Part shown: positions 11,468-21,829 of the stretch, one piece after another | Layout: each line of letters opens with the position of its first letter | Position numbering within the stretch: the first letter of the stretch is position 1 | Source: Hymenopus coronatus | Lineage: Eukaryota > Arthropoda > Insecta > Mantodea > Hymenopodidae | DNA length: 64,000 nt | Reading direction: 5' to 3' | Assembly: GCA_030762935.1 (NCBI GenBank) | Contig: CM060899.1 | Span: 16,661,001-16,725,000 of the forward strand | Made by a program: the position numbers and the translations under genes | The notes under the pieces: model-generated | What the model saw: the letters and a program-made list of their open reading frames with translations, nothing else | What the model was told of the DNA's origin: nothing | Database searches by the model: none

Positions 11468-11810
11468 GTTTTATTTGGATTTTGTAGTCTAACGTTCTTT
11501 AACTTAATAGGTCATATTTGACAATGAATGAGATGGGTTAAATGATGCTCAACTGAGTTTGGGGTCCACAGAGCTTGGAGCTATCTGTCATTTGTCTTTT
11601 CAGAATAAGGGAAAAACCTTATCTGGGTAACTCATTCTAATCGAGATTCAAACTCAGTCCAGATCAATGGTTTTTAACTGTGTTTAAGCCCCATGTCAGT
11701 AGATTTACTGGCATGTTAAATAACTGTGGGACAAAATTCTGGCACACTGGTGGTGTCGATATGATCCTGCCAATTGACAACATCATTATCAAACAATTTT
11801 TTTCTTTTAA
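11468..11810 (-). mobile_element. SINE family D copy plus adjacent SINE 3'-domain-like segment
   Basis: 11468-11665 matches the minus-strand family D copy at 509-770 (ataagggaaaaaccttatct, taactcattctaatcgagat). 11690-11810 carries ggcatgttaaataactg and gggacaaaattctggcacac, which I recall as resembling a conserved SINE domain frequent in cockroach and other insect genomes. That resemblance is from memory and unverified. Confidence 0.55.
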
Positions 11811-12294
11811 AAAATGATATCAAATACTAAGAGGTAAGAAGACTTGTAGTGTCATAGGTGCTTTATATTTTACTAAGGGTTAGTTTTTCAACTTATTTGC
11901 ACACAAGTGTGAAAGAACAATTATCAATACAAATTAACCCTAGTAGCAGTAATTATAAAACAAATGCAACATTACAAATTACCTTTGAGGTTACTTTGAA
12001 GGTTAACCATGGTACTTCAATCAGAAGAGAATATTTAATGCTCATACAAAATATCTTGACATGGTAGCTTATGTAGTAACAGCATTGGCATGAAGTGAAA
12101 ATCCATGTTTGAATCCTGGACATAGTAATGAATTTTTCAGGTTTACTTCAACTTTCCATGGAATAGGTTTATTTGTAAGAGAACAGTGGGGATGTGTGGG
12201 ATAATTTGAACAATGGCTGTTGGATTCAAAGGAGCTGATATTTTACATGTTACATATTTTATGGTACATATACATAATGTTTCTTTCTCCACAG

Positions 12295-12326
12295 ATTGCT
12301 GATAAAATTAAGAACAGCACCTTGAG
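12295..12326 (+). other. 5' UTR part of the first visible zinc-finger gene exon
   Basis: A pyrimidine-rich acceptor (ttctttctccacag) ends at 12294. The exon begins at 12295 and runs 32 nt to the first ATG at 12327. At least one 5' non-coding exon must therefore lie upstream, and I could not locate it. Confidence 0.6.
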
Positions 12327-12791
12327 ATGGATACCAAAGTAGAAATAAAAAAAGAGGAGGATCCTCTCTTAGATGACAGAGCCTCACAGTGTGCAAGAGA
12401 GTTGTTTTCTGATTTTACACTGAGGACAAATAGTGATGCTGTGTTACTGTATAATGGTTGTGATGCAATTGAAACAGAAATGAATTCAGAAACCACTTTT
12501 CCGGACTTCTTTTCAAAAAATGGGGGGGAATTTTTAACCAAACATCCTAAGCAGATTAAGTCTGAAACTGTTACATGCAGCAACATCTGTGAGATAAATA
12601 TCAAAACAGAAATTGAGGAACAGATTCTAGTTTCACACTTTGTTTCACAAAATGAGAGAGAATTTCTTCCAGAGGATCCTCTAATGAATGATAATTACAA
12701 CAGTTATGATGAAATGGTTAATCAAGTATTCATTAAAGAAGAACCTCGGTGGCTGGAAACAGAAACCTCATCTACTTATGATGATATGCAG
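12327..12791 (+). CDS. Zinc-finger gene, coding exon a (residues 1-155)
   Basis: It ends at CAG|GTACGT (donor GT at 12792), in phase 0. It encodes the acidic N-terminal half, opening MDTKVEIKKEEDPLL. A loose internal repeat is visible (NGGEFLTKHP and NEREFLPEDP). Confidence 0.85.
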
Positions 12792-15700
12792 GTACGTTTT
12801 ATAGAAATTACTGCAATTTGAATATTTATTGCGGACTTATTGAATTGTGTAACACAAAATGAGCAAGGATGAGAAAGTTCATGAATGTATGCAATAAATA
12901 TTTGAATTATGTAATGCAAAATTAATAAGAATAAGAAAGTGTGTGAACTTGTGCAATGTCTGTTGGATGTGTCTTTAAAGGGCTGAAAGTAATAGTGGTC
13001 ATTCTTGAAAAGTATGAGATGAGCAAAATTTTGCTGAAATCATATCAAAATATTCTGTGATAGTGTTTCACCTGATGATCAGCTATACTTGGAATAAAAC
13101 ATTAAGTGAATGATAAATGCTATCAATAGGAAATTCAGTGATTTAAAGACAAAAAAAATCCAGTTTTGAAAGCTTATCCTTTCTTTCCTTTTATCCCTTA
13201 TGCCTGGGTATTGTAAATTATGGAAACACTCCCTACAAATGGAATCTTTAAGAGAGGAACCAGTGTGCAGGCTGTGTAATAAAGATTTAGAAACTCATAT
13301 AATCTTCAAATGTGAACCATTGGGTAGGAAAAAATCTGAACTCTTGGGTCTGATAAACCCAAATGTTGGAAACTTGGTTAATAAACTACGAGCCCTAATT
13401 AAAATGACATGATTGTATAACTAAAACAATAGTTTCAAGCAGATAATACTACAATAGTTTCAGTGATAAAGACAGTTGCAACCTAACTGCATCCCTGATA
13501 GTTAAGTATCCTTTATGAATGTAAAGAAAAAGGCTATAGGAAATGGAGCATAAATAGTACCCTGATAGCATTATCAGATGAAAGTACCAAATACCCCTAA
13601 CTGTGCATGTTTAAAATCTTTGTAAGTGTTTTACAGGATATATCCCATAGGAAATAGATGACTCAGTGGTAAACAAACTATTGAAATCAGTCAAATATTT
13701 TCCTAAATTTCCTTGAACACACAAACACTCTTTCTCTTCTTAACCCTTTGCCTGGTGATGGCCTGAGTACTTCCCAAGGAAAAGTCTTTATAATGCCTGC
13801 TGAGTTCTATAGTACCTACTGACTCAGGAGATAAACAGACACCATTACTGGAAAATTCAATACTAGCTGGAATTTGATGGACAGATCTGCCAGTTTCCAT
13901 TTGATTTCTCTTACTAATTGAGCTACCATGACAGTCTTCTTGTGGTTTACCAGAAAAAAATATCAGTCAGTTGGGAAATTTAATGTCATGTTGGCATGTC
14001 ACTATGTTAAATCTGTAAGAGCAGCGAGACACAAACTGCAAAATCTGTGGTTCAAATTACAGTTATGACATTCACTTTTTCAGTCTTGACTCTCTCTTTC
14101 CAACTCTTGTTTGCTATACATAGTTTATGTGGAAAAAATAATTGACATAGATGCGCATTATGTTTATGCAACATTTAGTATAAACATCTCCCCTTGACTG
14201 TGTGACTCAGGTTCACCCCTCAGCTATCAGCTGAAAATGAATAATGAGAAGCAAAAGCATGCACATTTTTATTTTACATGTTTGAGTATTTTACTAGATG
14301 AGTTTGAATGTGTTGTGCGCAACATTTTTGCAGACACTGGAAGTGAAGATGGAATGCTATTATCACATTTTGATGAACATGACATAATATGACACCAAAT
14401 AATAGTACTGATAAAATCATTAAGGAAGATAATAGCACCAAGTATGCCATATTTGTTGTATCAACTGAATGGAGAAACACCATTAATAGTACTGGTCATT
14501 GATATTTTGGATATAAAAATTATATGACAAACATAACTGATTCTTTTGCATGGGTAAAATAAGATTAAGTTATATTACTAGCATGTCTTTTAAGGATTTA
14601 AGATTTAAATAGGCTGCCAGGATAGTGAATGAGTGATATTTAAACACCCTTGTGCTAGTGAAAGGATTAACCTTTTCACTATTGACATATTTTTAGGCGA
14701 GAAACACCTCCTTGCTGAGTTAAGGGGAGACTATGGTGAAAAATTGCCAAAAATCCAAAATTTTGTTTTTACCAATAGCAAATTGTACATCATTTTCTCT
14801 TCCATTTAAAATTATGGAATTGAGTCTGCTATTTTTTGATGCCATATCGGCCATTTTAAAGTTAGCCTGTGGCTCTTTAAATGCTGTTGTTCCCTATTTT
14901 TGTTGTAGTTTTGAAGTTTAAATCCACATCATATATAATTTGACCATAATTTTGTGTATTTCAAGTTCAAAATGCAATAATATGCACTAATTACTAAAAA
15001 AAGTAAGTATAGTAATATTTTTCAAAATTTACAAAACGGGTCTCACACCAGGTGTTTCTATCTGCCACATCATCATCCAGGCATGCTGTACCACCAATTA
15101 TTTAACCTGGAACCTTTTCCCATCTTAAACCACAGGTGAGATAGAGCACCCTGCAGGCCTCGCCACACCTCAACCAACAGTATATTTCCAGCTGTGAAAT
15201 AGAGGCTGTTTGGCAGCAGAGCGCAGCATGACTCGGACCAAATGACTTGCAGTTTTCCCTTGCTTTATATATTACTCAGAATTAGTGTTACCGGTCTGTG
15301 AGAGTTGACAGACATAATTGATTTAAAAATTGCTACAGGAGAATTCTAAAGGGTGAGTGAAGAACAATGTTGGAATAATAGTTTTCCTGCACCAGTTTGC
15401 TTTATTTCATTTCAGATGTCGTAACATTGCAAGAACATGGTTGAGAGTTACTTCTTTTGTCTTCTAACATATATACCATTATGCCCACACTTCAAATGCT
15501 TTTAAATATGAAATTCTTAGACTTACAGTCATTCAATCTCTGGTCAAATTAATTCAACCATAGCACAGCTGGGTTTTCTGCAATTATGTTGACGGTAACA
15601 GCGAAAAGATTAATATTCAATAGCTGTTGTGCAAGTACCTGAATGCTTAAAAATAGATTGAACGTTGTTACTTTTACACTTTAGGTTCTTAAAATTTGCT

Positions 15701-18700
15701 TTGTTCAAAATAGGATGCAATGTTCTATAACATATATATACATCCAATTGGGTTCTGAACAGACCTGGTGTTTCTGACAACCCTTAGAATTTAACATTGT
15801 TGTTAATATAAATAATTGCTTAGAATTTATAGGATGGAATCCATTAGCTCTTAAATTATTGATGTAAAATTAAAATTCTGAGAATCTTTGTGATAGTTGA
15901 AAATGAGTCGGAATAGTAACACTCACCTCACTTATATGTAATTATGTTCAAAACATATGTTTCAAGGGCAATTGCCCTCTTCTTCAGTTGAAGTCCGACT
16001 GGCTGGAATTTGTGCTCTGTGGTCTATTACGGTGGAGCCATCAACATATGTTTTGAACATAATTACATATAAGTGAGGTGAGTGTTACTATTCCGACTCA
16101 TTTTCAACTATCACATTGATTAAAACTTCACTTGTCTCAAACTTCTGAGTTATTTAATTCTGAGAATCTTGTTTACAAACCCAATATCATAGAGTTTATC
16201 ATCCAGGTTATTGGTAGTAGAGGAATCTAGTTTATTCCTCTTTTGTACTTTTGTCTTATTCATTTCATTCATTTGTATATTGTTTTGTATTGTGTAGATT
16301 TTGCTAAATATCTAACTAAATGAGTCATCTATTCTGATTTAATAAACACCTTTTGCCAGTTCTGTATACAAAAAGTCATTTTTCCACTGCTTGTTTCTCT
16401 TATGCCCAATTATGTGATATTTTCTGAAGCCATACTCAAACTTATAAATATGTCAAACCTGGTACCTTAAAAGATAACAATGTTATGCAGGGCATTTAAG
16501 TAACATTTAATATGTATGAAGCTGTACATCTGAAGTATTCTGTTACAGGATGGGGACTTCCCTCCAGTAGAATCTCAAAGGTAAGACTTGTAGCTTAATG
16601 CTTCAATTAAGATGCCTTGTTTATTGTGTTATTTTTAACTTTAATTCTTCTATAACCCCCACATTTATGTTGAAGCTTTTGTGTTCTTGATCCATTACAA
16701 ATGGGAATATAACAATCATTGCAACAAATTAACTATTTAAGATGGCTATACACCTTGATCTTACTGTATGATTGAGTTGATATATACTACAGAGGGTTTT
16801 GATATAATTATATGAGGGTTGAATGAAATACAAACAGGATTTTGACTCTTTCCTGTCTAGTGTAAGTATTAATCCCCCCCACATACACACACACTAAATT
16901 GTTGAAAATTGCAACAATAAAAAAGAATTTTCCAAATAACTCCAAACTTGGTGGAAGTGTAGAAGGGTATGCAAGCAATAAGTGATTAGGTTTGCAGACA
17001 GATGGGGTACATGTAGGCCAAGCAGAGCCCTGTAGTGTCGGTCCAACAAGGTCAGTGCAGAGCTGTCAAACAAGGTGGAAACAATAAAGTGAGTATCAGT
17101 ATACCAGGTTGACATCAAAGAGAGCCATATCAGCATGTGAGTGAGTTTGAATGGGGCAGAAAGATCAGTCTTCAGGAAGTGGGTTAGTCACACCATGACA
17201 TTTCAGCTCATACTAGGCATGCTGCTACAACAGTGATGCATGTGTGGAAGAAGTGGATAGATGAAGGTTGTATGCAGCAAAGAGCAGGTACTGGACTATG
17301 GAAGATGACCATAGCACGGAATGACCGCCAATTTGTCTGCATGTCCATAATGGACTGTACAGCTTCATCCACAGTGTTGGCATACGAATGCATATTGTGG
17401 ATGTTATGATGTTGCCAGGAGAATCTGTTGTTTCTTACATCTCATCCTGCTAATGAATAAGTAGGCTGCTTCGCTGGAAGTATAATCTGGTAGTAAATCC
17501 ATCAGACAGATGTCTAGCTGATCTACCTCCATGGCAAATTCTTGAAAGGTCTTGCCCAATTATTTTCTTGCATTCAGGTGGGTCTAGTAGTTGGCAGACC
17601 GGAGATGTTCTCCATAGTACCCATTCAACAAATAAATTAAGTCAGTTGAAAATCTGGCAGGGTAAATGCGAAAAATTTCACATGCTTGCCCCTATATGGC
17701 CACCAAAAGGGTGTCTTGTTTTCTGTCAACATCCATCTGTTTTGAGTAGCATTGACTTCAAATTGCTGTATAAACAGTGGCCACTTATTGAATTTTTTAG
17801 GCTTCACCATTTTAGTGCGTCAGTCTGATGTTCTTTGAATACTCCTTAATTTTGGCCTCTAGGTTGCAGCACATCTCTTCAATGACATCCACCATTCTCA
17901 GGCATTTATTTTCCTGCTGCTTTAGATGTATTGCATTGATTTTTCTTTGTATGTCACATTTGATTTTTTCTATACTCTTTAAAATTTTGTCTTTCAAGTC
18001 TTTTACCATAGCACTTATCTCCAATGTTACAGAGTAGTCAAAGCAGAGTGTGGATTTGTTTTCCTCCTTTTTGGTAATTTCTTCCTTAACTCTTTCTTTT
18101 CCCATTTCCACTATTTGAAAGATTACAATCTCCGACTTTTTCATTTCTATAATTCTGATTTCATCAACTTAATTTTAATTAATTGTCTCCCCAATTGTGG
18201 CATTTAAATCCTATTTCTGATGACAGTGTGACAGTTTTCACTGCCACATCTCTTAGTTCTGAATGTCATTCACTATTGCAATAAAATCTAATGTAATTTT
18301 TCCAGTCACTTCACTTTTCTTCATGGTGTAGTGAAACATGTGTGAAGCAGTTTCTTCCTTCCACTTAATTTGATAGGGAGTCTAACACAAGAGCTCGTTT
18401 TATCTATTGTACCTCACACACAACACACTTTTAAGTGGCATCAAAAACAACTCATCTTATTAACTTGCAAGCACACCTGCTCTAATAGCTGCTGGTCTTT
18501 TTGAGAGAGTAGAAAATCATTTGGGATGTGGGGAGAAAAAACATTGGAGGAAAATCCTGTTATCTTGCTAATGCTGCTGGTGTTAATCTTGGGCAAGACC
18601 AATGTCTTACTGGTTTCTCTTTACAACTGGCCAGTTGGTCAATCAGTGTCTTCTATGTGACAGATGAGCAGCCTATAGCTGTATCTCAATATTCTTTGCT

Positions 18701-20310
18701 ATTGATTTGTAGTTTCAAAACTCCTAACCTTAAACTTTTTTGAACTTTTGAGTTACCATTGGATGGTTTGTCATGTCATAGAAATAGTATGGAATTTCTG
18801 CATAAGAAGCATTCCATCCTTATTGTACTGCCCTGTTGACCACTATTTTATTATGAATATATTTTCTGTCCAAATGTAATGCCGCAAAATTGCTTAAAAT
18901 TTTCCTGTAAAAGCAAACCTGTAAGTGGATGTAATTCTCTGTGCATGTAACCCACATTGCTTGTATTACCACAAACATCATACTGTTTTTACTTTTAATG
19001 TTCTTAATTTTAAGATGTTCTTAATTATTAAATGGCATTTTGGATTAACAAAACTATTTCAATTCTAATATAATATGTAATTGCTTTACATGAATTTAAT
19101 ATTGCAGTTGAGCAAATTTCATGCATTTCTCAGAATGTACTTATTGTTTTTCAGATTTAATGCTGTGATTACTTAATGATGCTAAGTGTTCCAATGTTTC
19201 AGATTACGCACAGAAGTAGCTTCTGATGTTAGCAGTGGCAAATCACCATTGTCCACCGCTGAAGTCTCAGGAAAAGACAAAAGCTTGTATAATGAAGAGG
19301 ATCATCCTGAAGGTGTAAAGCAAAGTGATATTGAAATACCAACTGTAGAAGAACATGCTTCCTCAGAAGATTCTGATAAAGTTAGTGATGTGGAAAAAAT
19401 CTACAATCCCTCTTACTTGAAGCAAAAGAATTTGATTCCTAAAGGTAAAAAGCTACACAAATGTAGTATATGTGGCAAGAGCTTTACCCAATTGGCACAA
19501 TTTAAAATACATAATATGATTCATGAAGGTAAAAAGCCACACAAGTGTGAAACTTGTCATAAGACGTTTATTAGCATGTCAAAATTGGAAACGCATAATA
19601 TGATTCATGAGGGTATAAAGCCACATAAGTGTAACGTTTGTGATAAGAGGTTTACTCAGTTATCAAATTTGAAAAGACATCAATTGGTTCATGAGGGTAT
19701 AAAACCATACAAGTGTAACCTTTGTGGTAAGAGCTTTTCTGAATCAGGAAGCTTGAAAGAGCATAATTTTATTCATGAGGGTAAAAAACCACACAAGTGT
19801 GGAGCTTGTGGTCAGAGCTTTATTCATTTGTCAAGTTTGAGAAGGCATATTCTGGTTCATGAAGGCATAAAGGCATTTAAGTGTAACATTTGTGATAAGA
19901 GGTTTACTCAATTTTCACATTTAGAAAGCCATAATTTGATTCATGAGGGTAAAAGACCACACAAATGTAAAACTTGTGATAAGAGCTTTACTCAATCTTC
20001 ACATTTAAAAAGACATAATTTGACCCATGAGAGACATGAGACCAAAAAGGCACTTAGGTGTGAAATTTGCAATAGGAGTTTTACCAAGTTTTCATATTTG
20101 AAAATGCACAATTGGATTCATGAAGGTAAAAAGCCATACAAGTGTAACACTTGTGATAAGAGCTTTACTCAGTTGTCACATTTGGAAAGTCATAATTGGA
20201 TTCATGAGGGTAAAAGGCCATACAAGTGTAAAGCATGTGATAAAAGTTTTACTAGGTTGTCACATTTAAAAAAGCATAATTTAACTCATAATAAAGCCAT
20301 ACAAGTGTAA
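12327..20310 (+). CDS. C2H2 zinc-finger protein, ten fingers, spliced gene
   Basis: Three exons (12327-12791, 16549-16580, 19203-20310) join in frame across GT-AG introns to encode about 534 residues. Residues 1-155 are acidic and low in similarity, with four psi-K-x-E motifs (IKKE, IKSE, IKTE, IKEE) that fit the SUMOylation consensus. From about residue 240 ten C2H2 fingers follow, each C-x2-C-x12-H-x3-H, for example KCSICGKSFTQ and KCKACDKSFTR. The linkers read HEGKKP/HEGIKP instead of the classic TGEKP, and a longer linker precedes finger 8. The family usually acts as nuclear sequence-specific DNA-binding proteins; the target is unknown. The start codon is the first ATG after the acceptor and opens the frame. 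Poly(A) signals follow at 20318 and 20707. The coding sequence lacks stops or frameshifts, so I regard the gene as functional. Confidence 0.85.
13195..13430 (+). pseudogene. LINE ORF2 C-terminal fragment in intron
   Basis: A 70-codon frame reads GYCKLWKHSLQM, then CRLCNKDLETHIIFKCE. This matches the cysteine-rich segment (C-x2-C, H-x4-C) near the C-terminus of ORF2 in R1/Jockey-type non-LTR retrotransposons, where it follows the reverse transcriptase. No upstream reverse transcriptase is present, so it is a 5'-truncated copy within the first visible intron of the zinc-finger gene. Confidence 0.6.
13740..14670. mobile_element. piggyBac-like TTAA element in intron
   Basis: It begins TTAA-ccctttgcctggtgat and ends with ctagtgaaagga-TTAA. 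The two ends, complemented, agree at ccttt and scattered positions only. The left end resembles the left end of the TTAA MITE at 42977: both begin ttaaccctttg and both carry tgatgg five bases later. No transposase is present. The right TTAA (14667-14670) is shared with the next element. Confidence 0.5.
14667..15613. mobile_element. piggyBac-like TTAA element abutting the previous one
   Basis: Left end ttaaccttttcactattgac; right end complemented ttaatcttttcgctgttacc. The arms stay alignable for about 45 bp, to a shared gagaaac/agaaaac segment. Both ends sit on TTAA, the obligatory piggyBac target. There is no transposase frame, so it is non-autonomous. Confidence 0.55.
15890..16114. repeat. 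Foldback element: two perfect 72-bp arms
   Basis: 15890-15961 and 16043-16114 are perfect reverse complements over 72 bp. They enclose an 81-bp spacer. The arms include tcacttatatgtaattatg and its complement. Perfect arms imply a recent origin or gene conversion. The structure lies in the first visible intron of the zinc-finger gene and would form a stable hairpin in the pre-mRNA. Confidence 0.95.
15959..15987 (-). ncRNA. Hammerhead-ribozyme-like core in the foldback spacer
   Basis: Minus strand: CTGAAGA, then a 17-nt segment that folds as a stem (agagggc / gcccttt-like, closed by AATT), then GAAAC. This satisfies the hammerhead core consensus CUGANGA-stem II-GAAA. I could not form a clean stem I with an acceptable NUH cleavage triplet, so activity is doubtful. 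Penelope-like elements are known to carry such motifs. Confidence 0.3.
16549..16580 (+). CDS. Zinc-finger gene, 32-nt microexon
   Basis: An acceptor (ctgttacag) ends at 16548 and a donor (gtaaga) starts at 16581. The exon reads DGDFPPVESQ plus two bases of an arginine codon. It enters in phase 0 and leaves with two bases over, exactly what exon 19203-20310 needs. The agreement of phase on both sides supports it. Confidence 0.75.
16585..17095. other. Intron sequence
   Basis: No gene is seen. The right part may be the 5' region of the Tc1-like relic that follows. Confidence 0.4.
17100..17530 (+). pseudogene. Tc1-like transposase relic (N-terminal DNA-binding region)
   Basis: A frame with a single in-frame stop reads HVSEFEWGRKISLQEVG, then TTVMHVWKKWIDEG and MSIMDCTASSTVLA. 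This follows the paired helix-turn-helix domain of Tc1-family (IS630/Tc1/mariner) transposases: a first HTH, the W.KW.DEG segment, and the D.TASS.VLA helix. The frame then decays near 17460-17530. The catalytic DDE domain is missing or unrecognisable, so the copy is dead. It lies in the second visible intron of the zinc-finger gene. Confidence 0.7.
17530..18144 (-). pseudogene. Gag-like LTR-retrotransposon relic
   Basis: On the minus strand a 110-codon open frame (18144-17812) encodes a charged, lysine/glutamate-rich protein likely to be a coiled coil, opening MKKSEIVIFQIVEMGK. Directly downstream, in shifted frames, come KMVKPKKFNKW, FIQQFEVNATQNRWM and YGEHLRSANY. This order matches the Gag segment P-KF-G---W--F--QFE-----W...YGDHQLA---R found in many arthropod LTR retrotransposons. 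Stops and frame shifts break it. No pol gene is visible nearby. It sits antisense in the intron of the zinc-finger gene. Assignment to a clade is not possible from this fragment. Confidence 0.55.
18150..19202. other. Intron of the zinc-finger gene, nothing recognised
   Basis: AT-rich sequence ending in the acceptor at 19201-19202 (ccaatgtttcag). No further exon or repeat that I can support. Confidence 0.5.
19203..20310 (+). CDS. Zinc-finger gene, terminal coding exon with ten C2H2 fingers
   Basis: It begins by completing the arginine codon started in the microexon, then encodes an 80-residue acidic linker and ten fingers, and stops at TAA 20308-20310. Just past the stop, in another frame, the DNA still reads KCNICNKKFTSES, so an eleventh finger has been lost through a small deletion after the last H-x3-H. 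Confidence 0.85.
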
Positions 20311-20706
20311 CATTTGTAATAAAAAGTTTACTAGTGAATCAAAATAAGAATGCATGTAGAGGAGTGCAGTAGTGTTTTGTTGATGTCAAATCTCGGGATC
20401 CTAGGAGAGAAGGGGATAAGTCAGCAGTGGGAATGTATAGATGCGGAATGAAAACATTGTTTACTTACCTAACTACTTGGATCCAGTGCCCAGTTGTCCA
20501 TAAGTGTTTAGTTCTGCTTATTACCAAACTTATTCATATTGTGGTCAATCAGTACTGCTTTCCATGGTTTGAAAATGCATAATTTTAATCATAAGGTGAG
20601 AAATTCATCCAAGTTAGCCATTTATTTTAGATTTTATTTTGTATTTGTAAGAAAATGAAATGTTACACAAGAACATGAAAATAATGCATATATTAATACA
20701 TGTATT

Positions 20707-20712
20707 AATAAA
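20707..20712 (+). promoter_or_regulatory. Candidate poly(A) signal of the zinc-finger gene
   Basis: AATAAA in an AT-rich 3' region about 400 bp past the stop codon. Another AATAAA lies at 20318-20323, only 8 bp after the stop. Either could be used. Confidence 0.4.
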
Positions 20713-20724
20713 ATATTTTTTAAT

Positions 20725-21540
20725 ATAGTTTTGGGGCCAGACAATTTCTTTGATTTGACTTTCTTATCCATTCTGCTTCTCCTAGTCATTTTTTTTTAGT
20801 TTTATCATATCCAGGTATAAACTTGGGTGATACTTTCTAAATATGACATGAAACAATTGTGAAACTCCTTACTGAGATTGTTCTACGCTAGTTATGATAG
20901 GTTAGAGGTGTGAGAGACCCCCTAGCATTATTTAAATGTTATAATTTTTTAATGAATGTACATATGCAATTATCTGTCTAGGACATTTAATATTGCACAT
21001 TATTGAATTGCTTGCTGCAGCAGCAATCTTTTCCATTTATTCATTTGGATGCAAAAATAATTATTCAACAGGTATTTGTTGCCCAGCTCAATTGAACCCC
21101 TTGCACTTACTCTTGTACATTGCTGGCATTTATTTTTGTTGAGTTTCTAGTTATCTTCCTTGGAAACCAAAGCAAGTATCTCACAAGGGAGGGAGAGTAT
21201 CTGCAAACACTGGTCTTAGCTCTCTGAACAGTTAGAAAGGAGAGCAATGCTCTCAAAACTATCCAGTGATTTGAACGTCTGAGAAAATATAAACCTGGAG
21301 AGCCCAAAAAAATGATTTGCTGAATCACCATTCACATTCAAAAGTAATTGATGTGAGCCCTGCAGTTAATGACAAAAGGAACTGCAAAACTAAACACATT
21401 TATATTGGAAATATAACATTCTGGTCTGTTAGAGCAAACATGCCAAAATAATTATTATTTTCAATAGTTTGGGAAACGCACAGAATAGGAAAGAGAAAAT
21501 CTTATTCAAAGTAACAGAACATGCTATGTAGTTTCTTTGT
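20725..21540. other. Intergenic, nothing recognised
   Basis: AT-rich sequence downstream of the zinc-finger gene. Chance frames only. Confidence 0.5.
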
Positions 21541-21815
21541 AGGCTGCACTGTAGCCAAGTTGTCTGACCACTCGCCTCTCACCAAGGTGGCCTCAGTTCG
21601 ATCCTAAGTGACCATATGTGGGATTTGTGGTAGACAAAATTGTGCAAGGATGGGTTTTCTCTGTATTTCCCCTGCCATCGCTGCTCCATCTTCATTCCAG
21701 TATCTTCAGTGTCATCACCTGTGATGACATGTGTTGTAAAAGCTGGCATTACCTCTAGGAGCAAACCTGGGTCACCTGGGTGAGAGGCAAGTGGTCTAAC
21801 CACTCAGCCATGGTT
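21541..21815 (+). mobile_element. tRNA-derived SINE (family B) with tRNA-like heads at both ends
   Basis: The left end reads like a tRNA 5' half plus B box (ccactcgcctctcaccaagg, cagttcgatcctaa). The body (gtgggatttgtggtag, gggttttctctgtatttccc) matches the copy at 37068-37263. The right end (cacctgggtgagaggcaagt) is an inverted second tRNA-like head. The element therefore looks like two SINEs placed tail to tail, or a foldback derivative. Confidence 0.65.
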
Positions 21816-21829
21816 CGCGTTGATTGTGA

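Noticed and set aside
13740..14670. Treating this as one long element with 14667-15613
   Set aside because: Each half has its own pair of TTAA-anchored, mutually inverted ends, so two elements explain the data better.
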